Shown piece after piece: positions 1 to 4,600 of a DNA stretch of 5,630 nt. Position 1 is the first letter of the stretch, and every line of letters starts with the position of its first letter. The DNA is from Clostridiales bacterium (GTDB taxonomy: Bacteria > Bacillota > Clostridia > Christensenellales > Aristaeellaceae). The notes under the pieces were generated by a model. The model searched no databases. It saw nothing but the letters and a program-made list of their open reading frames with translations, and had not been told where the DNA came from. Location of the stretch: contig DXVG01000131.1 of the NCBI GenBank assembly GCA_019409045.1, positions 1 through 5,630 of the forward strand, written 5' to 3'. A program made the translations under genes and the position numbers.

Positions 1-1010
1 ACCGAGATCACCGGGATGGAGAAGCAGTCGCAGAAGGAGACGAAGCGCGCCGCCTTCTTGCAGCCGTACACGGTCAGCCGCCCGTCGTCCTTGGAGGCCT
101 GGTTGGCGATGAAGCCCACCGTGGTGCCCGCGATTTTGCCAAGCGCGGTGACCATCGAGGGCGCGAATTCCTCGCCCAGCTCCACGATGTCGCCCAGGTC
201 GGCCACGCCGCGCAGAAGGTCGCGCACGTCGTCGAGCTTTTCGATGGCGTTGAGCGCGGGCAGCTCGCGGTTGGCGTCGTCCTGCGGAAGGCCGACCGCC
301 TCGTCGAGGTTGTTGGAGGGCAGCATGCCCACCACCTTGCGCGCCAGCGCGATGGCCTCCTCGTCGGTCTGGGCGGTAAGCTGCGCCATGCCGGAGCGCA
401 CCGAGGCCGCGGGGCCGCCGATGGTCTCCATATCAAGCTGCTTGCCCGCCACCGCGGATACCACCTGCGGCCCGTTGACAAACAGGGATGCGTTCTTGCT
501 CGCGACCACGATGTCGCTCATGCCCGCGATGGCCGCGGCGATGCCGCCGCACTGGCCCAGCACCAGCGTCACCTGCGGCACCACGCCCGAAAGCTCGCTC
601 ACGCGCCCGGCCATCATGGCATAGGCGTTCATCGCGTCCAGGCCCTCGTCCAGCCGCGCGCCCGCGGTATCGAGTATGGCCACGACGGGACTGCCGGTCT
701 TCTCGGCGAGATCGAGCACCTTGAGCACCTTGCGCGCGTGCTGCGCGCCGACCGAGCCGCCCTTGACGGTGAAGTCCTGCGCATAGACGCACACGGGCTT
801 TTCGTCGATCAGGCCGTAGCCGGTGACGACGCCCGCGTCCGCGTTGAGCACGTCCATCTCAACGAAGCTCGACGCGTCCAGAAGCTGCGCGACGCGCTCC
901 CTGGCGAGCAGTTTCCCGGACTTCTTCTGCTTGGCGCAAAGCTCGGGATCGCCCTTGAGGATCGCCAGCTTTCGCTCACGAACGACGGGCAAATTGCGTT
1001 CCACACTCAT
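1..1010 (-). CDS. Acyl-CoA carboxyltransferase / biotin-dependent decarboxylase alpha (carboxyltransferase) subunit, 3'-truncated by window edge
   Basis: The reverse strand is open from an ATG at 1010-1008 to the window edge, giving 336 complete residues of a protein that is usually about 450-520 long. It reads as a crotonase-fold carboxyltransferase of the PccB/MmdA/GcdA type, which moves CO2 between carboxybiotin and an acyl-CoA in the cytoplasm. Supporting motifs are ARERV..LLD with SFVEMD (residues 36-53), KGGSVGAQHARKV (83-95), LDTAGARLDEG (113-123, first oxyanion-hole region), GQCGGIAAAIAG (152-163) and NGPQVV (179-184). The second carboxyltransferase half begins near residue 287 (MVTALGKIAGTTVGFIANQ). 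The start is supported by GGAGGGAG, seven bases before the ATG. No carrier or membrane-pump subunit is in view, so the substrate (propionyl-, methylmalonyl-, glutaconyl- or acetyl-CoA) and the direction (carboxylase or Na+-pumping decarboxylase) cannot be decided. The family call is firm; the exact enzyme is not. Confidence 0.9.
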   Translation of the reverse strand, partial: MSVERNLPVVRERKLAILKGDPELCAKQKKSGKLLARERVAQLLDASSFVEMDVLNADAGVVTGYGLIDEKPVCVYAQDFTVKGGSVGAQHARKVLKVLDLAEKTGSPVVAILDTAGARLDEGLDAMNAYAMMAGRVSELSGVVPQVTLVLGQCGGIAAAIAGMSDIVVASKNASLFVNGPQVVSAVAGKQLDMETIGGPAASVRSGMAQLTAQTDEEAIALARKVVGMLPSNNLDEAVGLPQDDANRELPALNAIEKLDDVRDLLRGVADLGDIVELGEEFAPSMVTALGKIAGTTVGFIANQASKDDGRLTVYGCKKAARFVSFCDCFSIPVIS

Positions 1011-1043
1011 AGTTCTCCCTCCAGAAACTTTATTGGATATAAG

Positions 1044-1072
1044 TTCATAAACTCAATCACACCCAACTTCAA
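1044..1072 (-). promoter_or_regulatory. Candidate sigma-A promoter for the carboxyltransferase gene
   Basis: On the minus strand TTGAAG (1072-1067) and TATGAA (1049-1044) are separated by 17 bases. This would start transcription near 1037 and give a leader of about 27 bases carrying the GGAGGGAG ribosome site. The -10 matches only four of six consensus bases, and the region is AT-rich enough to offer other solutions (for example TTGAGT further downstream), so this is a candidate only. Confidence 0.35.
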
Positions 1073-1101
1073 TGTTTCTCCGTATATATCTTTTTTCCTG
1101 C

Positions 1102-1147
1102 CGCAAATTGCGTTAATTTTTCCCCCCTGCCGCCGCGACGCGCGGCG
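1102..1147. repeat. Two short palindromes in the divergent intergenic region
   Basis: CGCAAATTGCG (1102-1112) is a perfect 11-base palindrome around a central A. CGCCGCG and CGCGGCG (1131-1137 and 1141-1147) form a perfect 7-bp inverted repeat with a 3-base spacer. Both lie between the two divergent genes, upstream of both promoter candidates, where an operator could sit. Neither hairpin is followed by a T-run, so neither is a terminator. A regulatory role is only inferred from position. Confidence 0.35.
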
Positions 1148-1189
1148 AAATGGCGGGAAAGCATCATGTTTCCGTCACAATGTTGTCGT

Positions 1190-1218
1190 TTGAGTATTTG
1201 CGCGCCTTCTGCTATAAT
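1190..1218 (+). promoter_or_regulatory. Sigma-A promoter with extended -10, for the triple-module membrane protein
   Basis: TTGAGT (1190-1195) and a perfect TATAAT (1213-1218) are separated by 17 bases. The -10 is preceded by TGC (1210-1212), forming an extended -10. Transcription would begin near 1225, leaving a leader of about 40 bases with a small GGCG/CGCC hairpin (1231-1244) and the AGGTGA ribosome site at 1253-1258. Confidence 0.8.
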
Positions 1219-1264
1219 TATCATATATATGGCGTAATAGCGCCGGCATTGGCAGGTGAAGATC

Positions 1265-2884
1265 ATGGGTGGTTCCGGCCGTATCCGCCTTCAGCTCTTT
1301 GCGCGCAGAGGCGGTCGCAATTACATGATGCGCTCGGAAAAACGTCCCGCATACAACCGCGCGCAACCGCCGCGCCCGATCAAGCGGCGGCGCACGCGCT
1401 ACAGCTATCTGATTCTGACGCTGGTGGTCGCAATCCTCCTGTGGCCGGTCGGTCTGTTCCTGATCTGGAACCGCCGGCTTCGCTGCGGCGTGGGCGGCAA
1501 GCTGCTCTGGAGCGTCGCCACGCTGGCCGTGTTCTGCGGCCTGGTGATCGCGCTTCTGACCGTGCCGACCACGAACGAGGACTTCCAACGCTTCCAGGAC
1601 GGCGCGAACGACCTGATCGCCACCGTCGTCGCGGACGCAAAGGTCGGCTGGGAGACGTTCTCCGAGCGCTCGCAGGATGCCTTTGTCAACATGCGCACCG
1701 TGGGCTGCTCCGCGGGCAACTTCCTGCTGAACAAGGCGGCGGACGGCATCGAGGCGGGCGTATCGCTCGGCCGCGACGCGCGCGCGCTGCTGGAGGGGCT
1801 GTTCCCCGCCGCGCAGGACGAGTCCGTCGCCCCGGACGCCTCCGTCGCCCCGGACGCCTCCGCCACCCCGGACGCATCTGTGACCCCGCGCGCCTCCGCG
1901 ACGCCCGAACCGGCGCAGACGGCCGACGCGGGCATGCCCGTCTCCTCGCTCGACGCGCCTGAGCTGGCCGTGTCCGGCCTTGCGCTCGCCCGCGCGGGCC
2001 TGCGCGAGAGCCAGAGCACCGCCTCCGCGACCACGCCGCCGCCGATCACCGCCCAGGCCGCGACCGACGTGCCCGAGGCCTCCTCCGCGCCCAGCGAGGC
2101 GCCCGCCTCCACCGAGGTCCCCGCCGCCACCGAAGCCGTCGCCTCCACCGAGGCGCCCATCTCCACTGAGGCGCCCGCTTCAACCGAGGCCGCCTCCACC
2201 GAGACGCCCGCGGACGACGCGAGCTCCGCCGACTCCGTCCGGGAGACGCCGCAGCCCGCGCAGGCCGTGCCCACGCCCGAGCCCACGCAGACCGTCGTCG
2301 CCGCCGAGGCGGTGACTGAAAAGTCCGTCGGGGAGTTCACGGTCTATCACACGCAGGGCGGAAGCTGGTATCACACCAGCGCCGACTGCTCCGGCATGCG
2401 CGGCGCGCAGGCCTACACGCTCTCCGAGTCCGTAGCCGACGGCTTTGAGCCGTGCAGCCGCTGCGGCGCGCCCGCCGCGGACGTGCTCGAGGCCGAGTAC
2501 GCTGTGTGGACGGACGCGGACGACGTCTATCACATCAGCGATGCGTGCCCGGCATTCGCGGGCGAGGCGGGCGTGGCGACGCTATCCGATGCCGAGGCGG
2601 CGGGCTGCGTGCCCTGCGCCTCCTGCGGGGCCAACGCGCTTTCGACCGCTGCGTCCGACGCCGCGGCGACGGATGAGGCCGCGCTTCTCGAGCTTGCGAA
2701 GGATGTGACCGTCTACTTCTACGACGGCTCCATCGGCTACCACGCCGAGAGCTCCTGCTACGGCATGACCGGCGCGCCCGCGCGCACGCTCTACGAGGCG
2801 ATCCAGGCCGAAAAGACGCGCTGTAGCCGCTGCGATCCCCCCGCGCTCGAGGACCTCGAGCCGACCGCAACCACCGCCCCCTGA
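1265..2884 (+). CDS. Membrane-anchored protein with repeat linker and three H-x4-C/C-x2-C (Ada-like, putative zinc) modules
   Basis: I do not recognise this as a named family. The ATG at 1265 is chosen because AGGTGA sits six bases upstream; a GTG at 1256 lies inside that site, and ATGs at 1325/1328 lack a good one. The 539 residues divide as follows: a very basic N-terminus (1-46, including IKRRRTR); hydrophobic helices at about 47-68 and 79-100 joined by a short basic loop; an amphipathic, charged stretch (about 104-180); a low-complexity Ala/Pro/Ser/Thr/Glu linker (about 185-345) with hexapeptide repeats; then three related modules. Their potential ligands are H370/C375/C397/C400, H423/C428/C451/C454 and H493/C498/C520/C523. 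Each module begins with a Y-H pair and has a TL helix start before its C-x2-C, resembling the small Ada-type metal-binding modules at the ends of many Clostridia surface proteins. Zinc binding, extracellular location and function are inferences. The gene stands alone between its own promoter and terminator. Confidence 0.85.
   Translation: MGGSGRIRLQLFARRGGRNYMMRSEKRPAYNRAQPPRPIKRRRTRYSYLILTLVVAILLWPVGLFLIWNRRLRCGVGGKLLWSVATLAVFCGLVIALLTVPTTNEDFQRFQDGANDLIATVVADAKVGWETFSERSQDAFVNMRTVGCSAGNFLLNKAADGIEAGVSLGRDARALLEGLFPAAQDESVAPDASVAPDASATPDASVTPRASATPEPAQTADAGMPVSSLDAPELAVSGLALARAGLRESQSTASATTPPPITAQAATDVPEASSAPSEAPASTEVPAATEAVASTEAPISTEAPASTEAASTETPADDASSADSVRETPQPAQAVPTPEPTQTVVAAEAVTEKSVGEFTVYHTQGGSWYHTSADCSGMRGAQAYTLSESVADGFEPCSRCGAPAADVLEAEYAVWTDADDVYHISDACPAFAGEAGVATLSDAEAAGCVPCASCGANALSTAASDAAATDEAALLELAKDVTVYFYDGSIGYHAESSCYGMTGAPARTLYEAIQAEKTRCSRCDPPALEDLEPTATTAP
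1823..1912 (+). repeat. Five tandem 18-bp units (hexapeptide SVAPDA-type) within the linker
   Basis: The unit tccgtcgccccggacgcc occurs twice identically (1823-1840, 1841-1858). It is followed by three diverging copies (1859-1876, 1877-1894, 1895-1912) encoding SATPDA, SVTPRA and SATPEP. The period is a multiple of three, so copy changes keep the reading frame and would only lengthen or shorten the linker. The two identical units point to recent duplication. Confidence 0.85.
2105..2209 (+). repeat. Degenerate (A-S-T-E-A-P) hexapeptide/pentapeptide repeats in the linker
   Basis: A second repeat block codes for units of the form A-S-T-E-x-P, with some units shortened to five residues (ASTEVP, AATEAV, ASTEAP, ISTEAP, ASTEA, ASTETP). 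The regular glutamates make the linker acidic, and the Pro/Thr/Ser content suggests an extended, possibly glycosylated spacer between the membrane part and the C-terminal modules. The block has diverged more at the DNA level than the upstream 18-bp array. Confidence 0.75.
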
Positions 2885-2909
2885 CCGGCGAGAGATAAAA
2901 ACGCATGAA

Positions 2910-2955
2910 CGGACGCCTTCCACAATCGCCTGGAAGGCGTCCGCTCTTATAATTA
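2910..2955 (+). terminator. Rho-independent terminator of the triple-module membrane protein gene
   Basis: CGGACGCCTTCC (2910-2921) pairs perfectly with GGAAGGCGTCCG (2932-2943), a 12-bp stem with a 10-base loop. It lies 25 bases after the stop codon and is followed by the T-rich, interrupted tail ctcttataattat. The stem is strong; the tail is only moderately U-rich. Confidence 0.8.
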
Positions 2956-2960
2956 TATGG

Positions 2961-2987
2961 TAAAAAAATGCACCGCGGCAGCGGTGC
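2961..2987 (-). terminator. Rho-independent terminator of the DUF4160-DUF2442 cassette
   Basis: Read on the minus strand, GCACCGC (2987-2981) and GCGGTGC (2976-2970) form a 7-bp GC-rich stem with the loop TGCC, followed by A and seven T's (2968-2962). It begins seven bases beyond the DUF2442 stop codon and is a textbook intrinsic terminator. It is back to back with the terminator of the converging gene. Confidence 0.85.
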
Positions 2988-2993
2988 GGATGC

Positions 2994-3305
2994 CTACAAA
3001 ATTCCAATCAGTGACTCCGCGCTGTTCTTCGGCGCCGATTCCTTATACAGATATTCCGGGGCAACGTCCAGCTCGCCGTCGAGCCACGTCAAAACACCGT
3101 GGTCGATGCGAAAGTCCCGGAATACGGCAGGGTCGCGCAAAGGCGCAAACAATTCAGAATCCAGAAGTTTCCGACCGTCAAAATCCCGGATTGCGCCGTC
3201 GTCGAAAAACAGCATGAGGCCATAGTCGCCGTGGGGAACGGCATCGTTCACATGCAAAATTGTCTGGTCGTTTCCGGCGTACACGATCCCATTCTTTACA
3301 TACAT
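2994..3305 (-). CDS. DUF2442 domain-containing protein
   Basis: A 103-residue protein with the features of the DUF2442 family: a strand-rich N-terminus, then LMLFFDDGAIRDFDGRKLL, a short helix region ending in FAPLRDPAVFRDFRI, and the closing pattern TWLDGELDVAPEYLY. The family's biochemical role is not established. The ATG at 3305 is preferred because AGAGGTGA lies five bases upstream. A GTG in frame at 3314 would add three residues but falls inside that ribosome site. It starts 11 bases after the DUF4160 stop, so the two genes are almost certainly co-transcribed. DUF2442 and DUF4160 genes are recurrent neighbours in bacteria and have been regarded as a possible toxin-antitoxin-like pair. 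That role is inference here. An intrinsic terminator follows directly. Confidence 0.88.
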   Translation of the reverse strand: MYVKNGIVYAGNDQTILHVNDAVPHGDYGLMLFFDDGAIRDFDGRKLLDSELFAPLRDPAVFRDFRIDHGVLTWLDGELDVAPEYLYKESAPKNSAESLIGIL

Positions 3306-3310
3306 ACCGC

Positions 3311-3318
3311 TCACCTCT
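3311..3318 (-). promoter_or_regulatory. Ribosome binding site that decides the DUF2442 start
   Basis: AGAGGTGA on the minus strand (3318-3311) overlaps the stop codon of DUF4160 and lies five bases from the ATG at 3305. It contains the alternative GTG start (3314-3312), which argues against that start and suggests translational coupling between the two genes. Confidence 0.7.
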
Positions 3319-3583
3319 ATCTCAAAGGCTCAATCTTGCCGATAGGCTTTTCGCGGACGGCGTTGTTCCATGCCTGATACAATTCCTTCTCGTGAAGAAT
3401 TATCCATGCGCGAAGAAGTATGTATTTTTTGCTGGGAATGGAGCCGGCAAGAATTTCGCCGTCGAGACCAACAGACGCTTCGTGATCACCGCAACAGATA
3501 TGGATATGCGGCTTGTAATGCTGGTCGTTATCTCGGTACTGCATCCTTATGATGATTCCGTCAAAACGGCATAATTCAGGCAT
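3317..3583 (-). CDS. DUF4160 domain-containing protein
   Basis: An 88-residue protein matching DUF4160, a family of small proteins without a settled function. It opens with MPELCRFDGIIIRM, followed by a charged turn and the family's Pro-His-x-His signature (P25, H26, H28), a short strand pair, then the helix W60...H64...L68...W72 and the closing KIEPL. The usual H-x-PPHfH form is altered here to HYKPHIHICC, with two adjacent cysteines (C30, C31). The start is secure: GGAGGTGA lies just upstream of the ATG at 3583. It is the first gene of a two-gene unit with DUF2442 and has its own promoter. It is moderate in G+C, whereas the surrounding genes are clearly GC-rich, which suggests acquisition by transfer. 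A toxin-antitoxin-like role with its partner is possible but unproven. Confidence 0.88.
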   Translation of the reverse strand: MPELCRFDGIIIRMQYRDNDQHYKPHIHICCGDHEASVGLDGEILAGSIPSKKYILLRAWIILHEKELYQAWNNAVREKPIGKIEPLR

Positions 3584-3603
3584 ACAATCACCTCCGCGAT
3601 TCC

Positions 3604-3632
3604 ATTATATCAGATTCGCGCGTGAAAATCCA
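3604..3632 (-). promoter_or_regulatory. Sigma-A promoter with extended -10, for the DUF4160-DUF2442 cassette
   Basis: On the minus strand TATAAT (3609-3604) is perfect and preceded by TGA (3612-3610), forming an extended -10. The -35 at 17-base spacing is TGGATT (3632-3627), a weak match of the kind an extended -10 can compensate. Transcription would begin near 3597, about 14 bases before the DUF4160 start codon, so the leader is little more than the ribosome site. Confidence 0.7.
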
Positions 3633-3730
3633 TAAAGGCAAATCTCTTCCAATTCAAAATCCTGGCCTTTTTAAGCTCCGGCCCTGCGTTTACGCGGGCT
3701 TGCCGCCGTCTTAAAGGCAAACCCTTTAAG
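3633..3730. repeat. Short repeats in the gap between mntP and DUF4160
   Basis: TAAAGGCAAA occurs at 3633-3642 and again at 3712-3721. CTTAAAGG (3710-3717) and CCTTTAAG (3723-3730) form a perfect 8-bp inverted repeat around CAAAC, and a related CCTTTTTAAG lies at 3666-3675. None is followed by a T-run in the direction of mntP transcription, so I do not call a terminator. The rest of the 203-base gap (3584-3786) holds no gene that I can see apart from the cassette promoter and ribosome site. Confidence 0.4.
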
Positions 3731-3786
3731 GCCGCATTAGGATGCCGCCACGCGTATGACGACTGTCTATCCATCCCCCGCCGATC

Positions 3787-4353
3787 TCACAGCGCCACGA
3801 TGCCCAGGTGCTCCAGCAGTATCTTCACGCCGATGAGCACGAGCACCACGCCCCCGGCCACCTCTGCCTTCTTCTTAAAGCGCGTGCCGAAGCGATTGCC
3901 CACGCACACGCCCGCAAACGAGAGCACAAACGTCGTCGCGCCGATGCACAGCACGCTGGGCAGTATGCGCATCCGCAGAAACGCGAACGTCACGCCCACG
4001 GCCAGCGCGTCGATGCTGGTGGCCACGGCCATCATCACAAGCAGCTTCAGCCCCAGCGCGTCGATGTGCCCCTCCTCCCCGCCGCGCAGCGCCTCCCAGA
4101 TCATCCTGCCGCCGATGAAGGCCAGCAGCGCGAATGCGATCCAGTGGTCCACATTGCTTATGTAGTGGGCAAAGCCCGCGCCCAGCAGGTAGCCCGCCAG
4201 CGGCATCAGCGCTTGGAAGCCGCCGAAGAACAGCGCGATGAGCAGCGCCTGGCGGACGTTGAGCCTGCGCATCTCCAGGCCGCGGCAGACCGCGACGGCA
4301 AACGCGTCCATGGAAAGGCCCACGGCGGTCAGCAGAAGCTCCACAAACGACAT
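3787..4353 (-). CDS. mntP: Manganese efflux pump MntP
   Basis: A 188-residue inner-membrane protein of the MntP (YebN, DUF204) family, which exports Mn2+ and protects against manganese excess. Six hydrophobic segments (about 3-22, 35-57, 67-88, 103-123, 131-152, 166-184) are arranged as two related three-helix halves. The hallmark acidic motifs are present in both: SMDAFAVAV with D16, and TSIDALAVGV with D115. The length equals that of the E. coli protein. Reading in frame, an ATG exists at 4389, but it lies inside the promoter's -10 sequence and cannot be used. The ATG at 4353 gives the family's usual N-terminus (MSFVELLLTAVGLSMDAF). Its ribosome site (AAGGGA, about ten bases upstream) is only fair. 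The leader is very short, so no room exists for the manganese riboswitch often found upstream of this family. Confidence 0.95.
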   Translation of the reverse strand: MSFVELLLTAVGLSMDAFAVAVCRGLEMRRLNVRQALLIALFFGGFQALMPLAGYLLGAGFAHYISNVDHWIAFALLAFIGGRMIWEALRGGEEGHIDALGLKLLVMMAVATSIDALAVGVTFAFLRMRILPSVLCIGATTFVLSFAGVCVGNRFGTRFKKKAEVAGGVVLVLIGVKILLEHLGIVAL

Positions 4354-4387
4354 TGCGCATCCGTCCCTTGCGAAAAATCGTCCTCCC

Positions 4388-4417
4388 ATTATAGCACACG
4401 CCCCTTTGCGGTGTCAA
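4388..4417 (-). promoter_or_regulatory. Near-consensus sigma-A promoter of mntP
   Basis: On the minus strand a perfect TTGACA (4417-4412) and a perfect TATAAT (4393-4388) are separated by 18 bases, and TGC (4396-4394) makes the -10 extended. Transcription should begin near 4381, 28 bases before the mntP ATG. By sequence this is the strongest promoter in the window. Confidence 0.85.
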
Positions 4418-4472
4418 TGCGGCGCGGGGCGCTCAAAAATGAATCGTCTCGCCCGAATAATACATTTTCGGC

Positions 4473-4518
4473 GAAAAAACCCCCTGTTTTTCAAACTTTT
4501 ATGCTGAATTTTTGAATT
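4473..4518. promoter_or_regulatory. AT-rich candidate operator region upstream of rpiR
   Basis: Just upstream of the rpiR promoter lie a 6-bp inverted repeat GAAAAA/TTTTTC (4473-4478, 4487-4492) and two direct copies of TGAATTT (4504-4510 and 4512-4518), in a stretch far more AT-rich than the genes. RpiR-family regulators often control their own or neighbouring genes through AT-rich sites of this general type. I see no clean long palindrome, so this is a weak positional inference. Confidence 0.25.
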
Positions 4519-4522
4519 TAAC

Positions 4523-4551
4523 TTGCAAAATCGCGCAAAACAGGGTATACT
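4523..4551 (+). promoter_or_regulatory. Sigma-A promoter for rpiR and the downstream flavoprotein
   Basis: TTGCAA (4523-4528) and TATACT (4546-4551) are separated by exactly 17 bases. Transcription would start near 4558. This rules out the upstream in-frame start codons at 4523 and 4553 for the RpiR protein. Confidence 0.75.
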
Positions 4552-4584
4552 CATGGGGAGAAAACGCTGTGCCATGGCGCAACA

Positions 4585-4591
4585 GGGGAGG
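4585..4591 (+). promoter_or_regulatory. Ribosome binding site that decides the rpiR start
   Basis: GGGGAGG ends nine bases before the TTG at 4601. It directly abuts the in-frame ATG at 4592, which is too close to be served by it. The ATG at 4574 lies upstream of it and has only a distant GGGGAG. The site therefore favours the TTG start. Confidence 0.6.
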
Positions 4592-4600
4592 ATGGGGACT

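Noticed and set aside
16..792. Open frames on both strands overlapping the carboxyltransferase (for example plus 16-624 and minus 433-792)
   Set aside because: All lie in other frames of the carboxyltransferase gene, whose continuous minus-strand reading frame carries recognisable motifs.
1823..2209. Repeat arrays considered as CRISPR
   Set aside because: The units are contiguous 18-bp coding repeats without spacers and encode an in-frame hexapeptide linker.
1405..2340. A 311-codon open frame on the minus strand antisense to the membrane protein
   Set aside because: It mirrors the low-complexity linker (Ala/Ser/Val/Glu repeats) and arises from the high G+C and repeat structure. The plus frame has the promoter, ribosome site, membrane helices and cysteine modules.
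3099..3574. Plus-strand open frames opposite the DUF4160-DUF2442 pair
   Set aside because: They show no recognisable family, good ribosome site or promoter. The minus-strand genes have promoter, ribosome sites, family motifs and terminator.
3710..3730. 8-bp inverted repeat considered as the mntP terminator
   Set aside because: No T-run follows the stem on the minus strand, so it lacks the second half of an intrinsic terminator.
3808..4515. A 235-codon open frame on the plus strand opposite mntP, rich in His, Gln and Arg
   Set aside because: It is a shadow of mntP. It has no family resemblance, its composition is that of an antisense frame, and it runs through the mntP promoter.
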